Below, piece after piece: positions 55,442 to 64,000 of a stretch of 64,000 nucleotides of DNA; within the stretch, counting starts at the first letter, position 1; the number at the start of each line of letters is the position of its first letter. Under the pieces are notes generated by a model, which made no database searches, had not been told where the DNA came from, and saw nothing but the letters and a program-made list of their open reading frames with translations. The position numbers and the translations under genes are program-made. Source of the DNA: Liopterus haemorrhoidalis (taxonomy: Eukaryota; Arthropoda; Insecta; Coleoptera; Dytiscidae); the NCBI GenBank assembly GCA_963971575.1, contig OZ020611.1, positions 19,380,092-19,444,091 of the forward strand, given 5' to 3'.

Positions 55442-57064
55442 CAGTCTGTCGCAATGTAGGCTGAAACAAAGTCAACAACAAAGTAAATAAAAAAGTTAAA
55501 CTGCAATCAGTCATAGGGCCACCGCCCTATATTTTATATCATAAAGCCAATCCACCCCATATTTATTCTTCTACACTCTTATACCACCTTTATCTGTATC
55601 CACATTTATGTATTATTTATTTCAATTTATCAGAACGAATCCTCGTAATCCACAACAAATATGTATCTAAAAATATATGCATTTATCCATCACCTGTAAC
55701 TAGGAAATCTCAGAAAATGAAGGGTGGTTTTCTTGATCGGAGTGTACCCTAACTTTTCACCCTACTGTACATCCCCCCACCACTGCTTTAGCTGTATAGC
55801 TATGTTAGTGACAGTCGCTAGCGCGCTTGGTTACGCGATAGAAGTTGTATTTTATATATGGTTCCGTTCTGTCAATAATAATAAGTTCGTGTAACAATGA
55901 TGTTTAATTGTAGTGATTTTGTGATGTGAAGTGGTTTAGTGAATTGATTTTTTGAAGGTTATGTGTGGATGCTGGATATTTTGACGTCTTGGGTTGGTAC
56001 CTATGTTTTTATTGTTTGTTTATATTGTTATACACAATTATTATGTTAACAATTAAGTTTAAATACATTTTACATTAATTTTAGCGTAATATATAATCGA
56101 AATATTCTATATTTACTTATTTTTTACCTATTTTTATATATTATATTTAATATTTCTTCGTTTTTTGATAAGAAATATTGTTGATTCAATGTTAATAATT
56201 AATTTTAAAGATATTTTGCATTATTTTACCGTAATTCATTATGCAAATATTCCATATTTACTTAATTCATTCATATTATTATATATTTTATTGTATTTTA
56301 TACGATTTTCCACATTTTTTGACAAGTAATTTTAGATATTGTTGCTTTGTTAATACCTAATTAATTTTAATTAAATATTACATTAATTCTCGCGTAATAA
56401 GTAATGTACATAAATATTTGATACTTGATTGGTAAATGGTTCTATACATTATATTCTGTATTTTCGACGTTTTTGGATATTGTTTTGACAAATTACTCCA
56501 AAAAATATATTTTTTTAAAAGTAAATTACGGCTCCTATTCTAAAATTTTGTTTTAAAATAGGTAATTAATTGGTTAATATTATTATATATGTATTGATAG
56601 CTTCTTAAATTCTAGATTTTGACGATTTTTTCATTTAGTAAACAGATTTTTAATTATGTTTATATCATTTTTATCTTATATTTTTTTCAATTTAATTGTT
56701 TTCAATTTAAATATGGTTTTCAATGTTTTCTAGGTAAATCAAGAAGCCCATATTTACGTAGTCAAAATCTATTTTAATGCATGTTATCTGTTTTCATTCT
56801 GATTTTTTTTACTACTTAGTTGTACTACTGTTTTTGTCATCAATGGTAGTAGTATCCCGCCCAATTCTACCCATTCATCTTCTGTAATAGCTTGCTTTTC
56901 TCGTAGAAGTTTTAAAATATTTTTGATATTGTTAAAACTTTTTAAATTAGTTTTGTATGAACTTGAAATGACTTTTTAAATAAATTGCTTCAATGTTTAC
57001 TTCTTTTTGTTTTAAAAGCGTTTTTAAATTATAAATGTAGTAAATAAGAATAGATTTTGAAAAA
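55442..57064. other. AT-rich spacer with diverged tandem blocks; no gene proven
   Basis: About 56040-56490 looks like three diverged units of about 160 bp (TTAATTTTA..., ATTTTACATTAATT, ATATTCTATATTTACTT, TTTTTGATAAG). On the minus strand 56938-56818 reads NIKNILKLLREKQAITEDEW, then VELGGILLPLMTKTVVQLSS, which is coding-like and could be a hAT transposase scrap, but the frame closes at both ends. GC is higher at 55790-55900. Confidence 0.35.
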
Positions 57065-58003
57065 TGATGAGTGTGAATTTTCACATATTTCAGGATTTCG
57101 TATGTAAATGAAGGGGTTCCATAGAGAGCCCGAGTGCTGGATGTCTTGGACAATTATTTTTGGGCACAATTTGGTTATTGTTGCTTTAAAACAACACTAT
57201 ATTTGAATTTAAGGTAGTGTGTCTTTTTTTGACATTAAAAATATATAGGTATATATTTTTTTTACCAGCTGAGAATAGATTTCATGTGTGTAGAGTGCAG
57301 TGTGTAGTGTTCAATAGGTTTCGCCTACTATTATGCGTCATGAGTAGTAAGAGCTTCCATTTAATTATTTTAATCAAAATTTAAATAATTTGCCAAAAAT
57401 TCCAGAGCTTTGTCTGCATTTGCTTCGTATTCAAGTCTTCGTTAGATTAATAAGAAGTATCTTGATAAATGGCTTCATTTTTTTCAGGTACGTATTTCTC
57501 ACTATTAACAATGCGTTATTTGATTTATATGTATTTCATTACTATAAATGATTTATTCCTCTTTGATAACTTAAAAACAAAAGGTTGAATCATAACGTAT
57601 AATATAATAAAATAACTGAACACTACACTCAGTATAGTATGTAGTGTGGGTTCAAAACTCGGTCCTCAGCTGTTCAATTTTTTTTATTAATTTTTAAATT
57701 CAGAAAAAAGACACATTATTTTAGTCATATATACAAAATATCCATAACATTATTTGCCATTATTTAACCATGAATTAAAAAATAATTTATTTTGTCAACT
57801 GCAATATTTTTCAAAAACACAAACAGATCAAAAATTCAACTCGTACGTTTCCGGCTCAGATCATTGTACATTACCTATATTTTTTTCAGATTTTTATTTT
57901 TACCTGTTTGTGCAAAAGGGGGTGGGACAAGAACTTTTATAGCACATTTTTGGCTAAAATCGTTTAAAAAAAAAACGATTTTTAAAAAACTGTTTTTCGT
58001 TCC

Positions 58004-58393
58004 TTAACCGCTTAAGAACTACGCCCGAGTATATTCGGGCGGCTATTATGTGCGAAAATTCCCACACCCGAGATAACTCGGGCAAGCTTTACCTGCAGAA
58101 AAGATTACTCCCGAATGTACTCGGGCGAAAATAAATACGATTCATGGCATGTGGAAGCGAGACAAAAGACAGCTACGATGATTCAAACGAGGTACGAGAG
58201 AAAATGAATATTTTTTTATGAATTTCGTTTATTTCTCGACCCACACTATGCACCATAATAAAAACCCTCAATCCCATTTTGGGCCCGAAATGGCTTTTAT
58301 GAAGGATATATATATGTTCAGTAAATAAAATTCATTCATAAAAAAAATTGTGTTTTCTTTCCATTTTTAAATTTTTTAATGATTACTGATGGG
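58004..58393. mobile_element. Possible TTAA-flanked element with three CCCGAG/CTCGGG palindromes
   Basis: Lies between TTAA (about 58000) and TTAA (about 58395) inside repeated host sequence. Near its left end are three imperfect palindromes at about 58023, 58067 and 58111 (GCCCGAGTATATTCGGGC, CCCGAGATAACTCGGG, CCCGAATGTACTCGGG) spaced 44 bp. The ends CCGCTTAAG and, inverted, CCCCATCAG are poorly inverted, so the class is tentative. Confidence 0.4.
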
Positions 58394-59037
58394 GTTAAAG
58401 TGGGCGGGTAAGAACTTTTATAGCACATTTTTGGCTAAAATCGTGTTAAAAAAATGAATTTTAAAAAACAGCTTTTTGTTCTTAAAGAGGGCGGGACAAG
58501 AACTTTTATAGCACATTTTTGGCTAAAATCGTATTAAAAAAACGAATTTTAAAAAACTGCTTTTCGTTCCTTAATCTAAGAGCTATCTTTTGATACCACA
58601 CTATAAATTTAAAAAAAAAAATTATCTGCGACACAAAAACATCGACATATTTCGAAAAACCTCTGGGAGATAAGGGACATAAGTTTTTTTGACATATTTT
58701 TGACAAAAAACACAAAAAATGGATTTTTCAAAATTTTTTTTTTTTGTTAATCCACGGGTTAAGAGGTTTTATTTGGTATGCCGTATGCCACACACAATTT
58801 TAAAAAATATGGATTGTTTTATTAGATACATATTTGTTTATATTTTTCTCGGGATGTGTTTTTTGCTATATTTGGATCAAAGAGTTGTATAATCATGCCA
58901 AATTTCAACTTTCTATGTTAACCCTTTACCGCATAGTGTGCCATATATGGCACATTCCGTTTTTTATTTTTTATTTTACTTTTAAAACTGAATCAGAACG
59001 TTACTTCATGAATGTTCATATATGCCACATACACAGC

Positions 59038-59197
59038 AATGGATCCTGTAGTATGTCAAGTAATGGGCTGCAATAGATTTGAAGATATCAAGCGGAATTT
59101 GCACTTCAGCGATAACTCTGAATTTATTGAGAAAGGAAAACTAGAAGATACGACCTTTTCTTTCAAAAATTCGAGGGCGACTGCTTTTAATCCCTAA
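59038..59197 (+). pseudogene. piggyBac-type transposase fragment
   Basis: The frame from 59012 contains MGCNRFEDIKRNLHFSDNSE, the common start of the DDE_Tnp_1_7 catalytic region (M..NRFE.I.R.LHFSDN), then FIEKGKLEDTTF and a stop. The remainder of the roughly 500-residue transposase is missing. Confidence 0.75.
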
Positions 59198-59352
59198 TGA
59201 AGAACACCTAGCAACTGACGAGCAAATAATACGGAATCATTTTCTTTTGTAACATAATGTAGAATCATAATGTTCCATGTATGGCACAAACCCTAAATTA
59301 TTATTTTTATTATTATTTTTTCATAAAAATAATAATTAATATTTTAAATATA

Positions 59353-59570
59353 TTTTTACCGTCAACATATATAAGGGAGGTATTGTGATCATACCGATTT
59401 TGACATTTCGACATTTCGATAGATCTCCACGAATTGAGGTCCCTACATAACATTTTGACTGTTTTTAGCATGATGTCTGTCGGTCTGTCGGTCTGTCGGT
59501 CTGTCGGTCTGTCGGTCTGTCGGTCTGTCGGTCTGTCGGTCTGTCGGTCTGTCGGTCTGTCGGTCTGTCG

Positions 59571-59605
<35 letters not shown>

Positions 59606-60057
59606 TACACGGGTAGAGCAAATTCGGCTGAAAGGATTTTTATGAAGCTTTATATTTAAGCTTCTGCCACCAATGGCACGAGTTGATCAACTTTTGGTAT
59701 GAATCGGTTGACTAAAAATGGGAGTTTACCGTGTCGATTTTAAGATTTTTGTGAATATTTCACAACAGAAAAATATTTCGAAAAAAATTATTGAACAAAA
59801 GTTGCTATAAAAGCAATAACTAATAACTTTTATTTGAGACGTTTTTTGATAAAACGAAAAATTTCGAATAATTTCTGTGAAATTTTTTCTAAGTCTCAAT
59901 TTTTTCATACTTATAAGTAACGTTTCCATGGTCATGATAAATAATATCTCTGTTAGAAAATATTAGGCCGAGTTATTTCTACTCTGCTGCTAGAATGTAT
60001 TTTATATAAGTACTTTACGATGGCGGTCGGTCCTGTGGTGGCCACAGCTGATTTTTT
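59353..60057 (+). repeat. HINE-B complete copy with a long GTCG/GTCT array
   Basis: Starts TTTTTACCGTCAACATATAT (short deletion in the subterminal repeat) and ends ATGGCGGTCGGTCCTGTGG, then CCACAGCTGATTTTTT. The array (about 59475-59596) is regular GTCGGTCT repeats, then GTCT. The frames on both strands over the array are not genes. Confidence 0.88.
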
Positions 60058-60239
60058 AAATAAATTTTTCTATCAATAAGAACCAACTCCTAATGCTCAT
60101 GAATTATTTCAGCCAAAAATAAAAATTCATGCAGTAAAGGGTTAAGCCGTTTAACTAACATTTCTGCCATACAGACAGACAGTCACATGAGTGACGTTAT
60201 AAGGGTTTTGTGGTTGTCATAGCTACAAAATCCTAAAAA

Positions 60240-60736
60240 TGATGCTAAATATTAGAAGCTCTGTTTCAACAGTATCATATCATCCAGACCAACCCTCTAA
60301 TATATACTAATTATATTGATCCATTAATCATGTAATTATGTTAATTTTGCTTTAAAGTTGAGTTTGGGTTTGAAATTTTTTTCATCCTTATTTTTTGTTT
60401 ACATCTAATTTTTTTATTTCAATCGTTATTATTTAAATGTCAACAGATTTCATTCAGATTTATGTGGTACATATTTTATGCCCTTTCTAAGAAATGTTTT
60501 TATTAAGTATTGATTTTCTGACAAACTGATATTCTACCCCTAAATATTCTGACAATTCAGCATATTTTTGTACCTCATCTTTTCACAATTGATATTTTAT
60601 GAAAAAATAAATTTTGCAAATAATTAGAAGAAGAGATTTTCAGATGTACAGATTAACTTTAATCCAAAGACGACAAAGGTTTTAATGGAGCGAAAAAAAA
60701 AAAATAATAATTGACCAATATTTATATATATATATA
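60240..60736. other. AT-rich spacer, nothing recognised
   Basis: No coding frame, no matching repeat found within the window. Confidence 0.4.
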
Positions 60737-60865
60737 TGTTTGTATAATTCTCTGTTCAAATAATTATGAATTGTTTCAATGATTGTAATGTATTATATTT
60801 ATTTTTTAGACTGATGATGTGTAAATTGGATGTACACGAAACGTTTCATTTTATTTTATTTTATT

Positions 60866-60916
<51 letters not shown>

Positions 60917-61086
60917 ACAATATTCTCTTGGTATTCGTCAGTTTATATTGTCAATAAAATAAAATAAAATAAAATGAAACGTTTCGTGTACATCCAATTT
61001 ACACATCATCAGTCTAAAAAATAAATATAATACATTACAATCATTGAAACAATTCATAATTATTTGAACAGAGAATTATACAAACA
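60737..61086. repeat. Perfect 129-bp inverted repeat around an AT microsatellite
   Basis: Arms 60737-60865 and 60958-61086 are identical when one is inverted; loop 60866-60957 contains (AT) of about 22 units. Each arm ends inward with CACGAAACGTTTC then ATTTT repeats, the style of a retroposon 3' tail, so two tails may be joined end to end. Confidence 0.9.
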
Positions 61087-61295
61087 AGGTAGCATTCCAA
61101 AATCAGAAAATAGAGACAAACTTACTTTTCTTAACTGTACAAATATTTTACGTTCTCATGTATTTTTGCCAACTGCTGATTCAGCAAAACTAATTCCGCG
61201 ACCCATTTCTGGGACGCGACCCGTAAGTTGAGAAGTGACTTCCATGGAATTTGGAATTGGAGCGGAATCGGGTTGTGTTTAACGACGAATCCTAT

Positions 61296-61360
61296 TTTCT
61301 GGGTTTTGTAGGTATTACCACCAAAAAAACCTTATAACGTTACTCATGTTCCTATTCATA
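61296..61360 (+). repeat. HINE-A 5' fragment
   Basis: TTTTCTGGGTTTTGTAGGTA, then TACCACCAAAAAAACCTTAT and ACGTTACTCATG, then lost. A hAT-like end (GGGACGCGACCCGTAAGTTG) lies just upstream at about 61210-61235. Confidence 0.55.
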
Positions 61361-61465
61361 AAATCAAAATATGTATGTTAAAATTCATTTTAAAACATAT
61401 GAATACGTAACAAGAAAATAATAATAATAATAAAGAATTAGTACAGTTTGGTGTTTTTAGGGTTT

Positions 61466-61828
61466 TCGAAATATTTCTCTGTTGTGAAATATTCGCAAAA
61501 ATCTTAAAACCGACACGAGTAAACTCCCATTTTTAGCTAACCTATTTTTACCAAAAGTTGATCAACTCGTGCCATTGATGTCAAAGCTTAAATATGAAGT
61601 TTCATAAAAATCCTTTTAGCCGAATTTGTTCTGCACGTGTACACGGACCGACAGACAGACAAACACAGACAGACAGACAGACAGACAGACAGACCGACAG
61701 ACATCATGCTAAAAATAGTCAAAACGTTATTTAGGGACCTCAATTCGTGGAGATCCATCGAAATATCGAAATGTCAAAATCGGTATGATCACAATACCTC
61801 CCTTATATATGTTGACGGTCGGTAAAAA
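61466..61828 (-). repeat. HINE-B, 3'-truncated
   Basis: Begins inside the body (CGAAATATTTCTCTGTTGTG) and runs through a GACA array (about 61648-61700) to GTTGACGGTCGGTAAAAATT. The 3' hairpin is missing. Confidence 0.8.
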
Positions 61829-61933
61829 TTAAATGGAAGCTTAGTACTCAAATAACGAATAAAAATGATTATTAAAAATCTGTTGATTTTGTTAAATGTT
61901 GAAAAAACTTATTATTGAATAATGCATTTTGTA

Positions 61934-62941
61934 TATCAGCACCTTAGAGGTAAACTGTATCAAGTCACATTTTTATCAGAAATGACATTTTAGTGCCAAG
62001 TGACTTAAGGCTGCGTATAACCCCCGGAGGTTACTAGTTTCTTATACAAAACTAACAATCTGAAATAAAATTAGTATCAACCTATACATCAAATTTTGGA
62101 CCGAATTTGTATCTATCTAATATGATAGTTTTAGTTGTAGAAAAATTTATAGTAAAAATATTATCGCTCAATAACTTAAAAATAGACATCAGCGATATTG
62201 TTCTGTAATTTTTTAAATCTATTTGTGGGTTTCGAATAACTTTTATATTTATATAGTTTTGTGTAGAAATGTTCAAATAATACGTCAATTTTTTTTCGAC
62301 TTGATTTCTTATAGTTTAGAACCTTCATCGAAAAAAATTATACTTAAAGATAATAGAATGCCACTTGGTACACGTATTCTTCAAGAAAAATAAATCATTT
62401 TTACCCGTAACACCAATTTTGAAAACCGCGGCAGATTCAAGAGAGCGGCAAAAATAGATTACCAAGTACAATAACTATAAGTAATTTTCACAATACAACA
62501 AAATAGCTAGAATCATATTTGTAGAATGAAGCTTTAGGTACAATTTGCCGCATCGTACGCAAATATGCGTCGATTGGTTTACAAGATGGCGTCTATAATG
62601 CAATTTGCTTATTTACAACTACCTAACAGTTTTTTCTACAATTAAAAATATCCTATTAGATAGATAATAATTCGCTGCAAATTTTGATATATAGATTGTT
62701 ATTAATTTTATTTCCGATTATTAGTTTTGTATAAGAAACTATTGAGGACTATAGGGTTGTGCGCCGCCTTGGTTTGTCAAGTGGAATATAATTTGGAACG
62801 GAATCTCTAGTTAGTTTCGATATTCCTTGTTTTAAAACTATATTAAGTCGATCAACGCATGGCGGTAAGCAATCTTAAATCGTTTTTTCTGAGCTATTTA
62901 TCATTTCCGACTTAATACAATTTACCTCTGATGTGCTGATA
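61934..62941. mobile_element. TATCAGCAC-ended element (family E), complete copy, about 1 kb
   Basis: Ends TATCAGCACCTTAGAGGTAA and, inverted, TATCAGCACATCAGAGGTAA, probably flanked by TA. About 35-45 bp of the inverted repeat is readable. The interior matches 42095-42905. No transposase; the frame 62082-62288 has no recognised domain. Confidence 0.65.
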
Positions 62942-63070
62942 TAATGACGTCGGAGGGAGTGCAGGGGGTATATTACAAGTTTTAATTACTAAAGGGAACG
63001 ATAGATTTGGATAATTTCTAGGAAATGGTCGATGCTTGAAACATATTGGGAACCTCTTTTCTAAAGCTTT

Positions 63071-63573
63071 ATGCTGCGTTCAGAACCTCTCAATTAGGAA
63101 TTAGAATTAGTACTTAGAATTAACGTAAATGTTTGTTATACGTAACTGTACGTTACCGTTCACAACCTTCAAAATTAATACTTATACTTATAAATTAAAA
63201 TTAGATGTTTGTAGACTGCAAACCCTTACGTTAATTTATAATTGACGCAGTAAGCACTTGTCAAACTAAAAATTTCTATGACCATATTTTTTTGCTTCTA
63301 TCCACATCTTTGTGTTTTCTATGTGTATAAATATAAATTTTTCCTCTATTTCAACTCTTTTCTGAACCATGAAACACTCAAAAACTCATTAGCAAATGGA
63401 AACAGCTGCCAAATATCTATCGATAAAGTAGAAATCGATAAAAATATCTGTCAGTGGCTTAATTTCTTAATTTTTTATTGTGAATGCTGCTTAATTTCTA
63501 CGTAGAAATTTTATGTTAAGTACTAATTTCACGTTAATTCTAATTTATAATATGGAGGTTCTGAACGAAGCAT
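63071..63573. mobile_element. MITE with ATGCTGCGTTCAGAACCTC ends
   Basis: Ends ATGCTGCGTTCAGAACCTC and, inverted, ATGCTTCGTTCAGAACCTC (18/19). GAATTAGAATTAGTACTTAG near the left end and GTACTAATTTCACGTTAATTC near the right extend the inversion. Target duplication not certain. The frame 63278-63505 is inside and not recognised. Confidence 0.65.
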
Positions 63574-64000
63574 TAAATTTCACGTGTATCCGCAACGATA
63601 TTCGAGACCTTATTTTAGAAGATTCCTAGAACTATTTGACTACTTACACGCTGTATGATACATATTTTTTTTTAAATAAAATATACAGTCTGATATCATA
63701 TTTCTTTGAATTCTGCGTAAAAAAGGAGGTTCTTTACTTAGTGTACTTTAATCCAAAATTTAAAAATGTTTGTATTTTTAGCGGGATGTGATTTTTCGAC
63801 ATTACAGTATATTTTTAATCTGTCTGTTAATTATGGTTGAGAAATCTATTGTCTACCACCAAAAGTATGATAAGTATGTGAACTTGGTGGCTCAGTATTG
63901 GTAGTCGGGATAACATTTAAATTAAATCATTTAAATGCCATTTGCAAGCTGCTTCTATGGAAACGACTATCATTTAACAAAAAAACAAAAAATTTATATA
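63574..64000. other. Window end: HINE-A-like remnants
   Basis: GCGGGATGTGATTTTTCGAC and ATCTGTCTGTTAATTATGG at about 63780-63832 echo the HINE-A 5' region. No gene. Confidence 0.35.

Larger units (their letters stand above)
58922..60141 (+). mobile_element. piggyBac-like element, internally deleted, hosting a HINE-B
   Basis: Ends CCCTTTACCGCATAG and, inverted, CCCTTTACTGCATGA, flanked by TTAA (58918-58921, 60142-60145), the piggyBac signature. GTGCCATATATGGCAC palindrome near the left end. Contains a transposase scrap and a complete HINE-B. Confidence 0.88.
57065..60239 (-). repeat. HINE-A long copy with nested piggyBac-type elements
   Basis: Begins GTGTGAATTTTCACATATTT and TTTCAGGATTTCG; ends CAGACAGACAGTCACATGAG...CTACAAAATCCTAAAAA. 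Host is interrupted at about 58004-58393 and 58922-60141, and one 90-bp host block (GGGACAAGAACTTTTATAGC) is present three times. Confidence 0.7.

Noticed and set aside
56818..56938. Minus-strand coding-like stretch NIKNILKLLREKQAITEDEW
   Set aside because: Too short and closed at both ends; possible hAT transposase scrap but no catalytic motif, so not annotated as a gene.

Overview
This is an AT-rich animal nuclear window, almost certainly from an insect with a large, transposon-laden genome. There are no operons or bacterial signals. The only confidently recognised host gene is split by introns with GT/AG borders, and nearly everything else is nested DNA transposons, Helitron/Helentron-type elements, SINEs and short relics. 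The order of insect cannot be fixed from this sequence alone.

Host gene: a complete Vamp7 (R-SNARE, longin family) lies on the + strand at about 7.28-17.25 kb. It has four coding exons (7281-7484, 11022-11250, 12217-12284, 17083-17247) encoding 221 residues, with a probable non-coding first exon ending at 7223. Its introns carry a SINE split by a hAT-like element, a THAP-like relic, a TAGGGTGACC-type hAT MITE, a TTA-flanked MITE, a DINE-1/HINE-like element, a CAGGG hAT MITE, and a DD41D mariner nested in an older DD34D mariner. A weak second candidate is a short coding exon with a splice donor near 43143-43215.

Repeats: three interspersed families have the plan of Drosophila DINE-1/INE-1, the non-autonomous Helentron relatives called HINEs. 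They have short subterminal inverted repeats, a (GTCN)n or (GT)n microsatellite near the 5' end and a hairpin at the 3' end. Family A (ends AGGGTTTTGTAGGTAT, hairpin GTGTGAAAATTCACAC) occurs at least 12 times, often as the host for later insertions, and many copies carry a tRNA-like module. Family B (ends ACCGACCGCCA, hairpin CTGTGG/CCACAG followed by CTGA) occurs six times. Family C occurs once and shares its middle with B.

Layout: 1-2.3 kb HINE-A copies; 2.46-6.31 kb a large inverted duplication with two insertions whose empty sites survive in the other arm; 7-17.3 kb Vamp7; 17.3-25.7 kb MITEs, a Helitron, a tandem-repeat hAT and a LINE relic; 26-41 kb repeatedly nested HINE-A copies with hAT, TA- and TTA-flanked elements; 42-45 kb MITEs and a direct duplication around a HINE; 46-47.3 kb a nearly intact mariner; 48.3-50.6 kb a Helitron made of about 400-bp tandem units; 51.4-55.4 kb and 57-60.2 kb two more deep nests, including Tigger and piggyBac relics; 60.7-61.1 kb a perfect 129-bp inverted repeat; 61.9-64 kb more MITEs.

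Apart from Vamp7 nothing works as a pathway. The main interest is the insertion history, which can be read from target-site duplications and empty sites inside the window.
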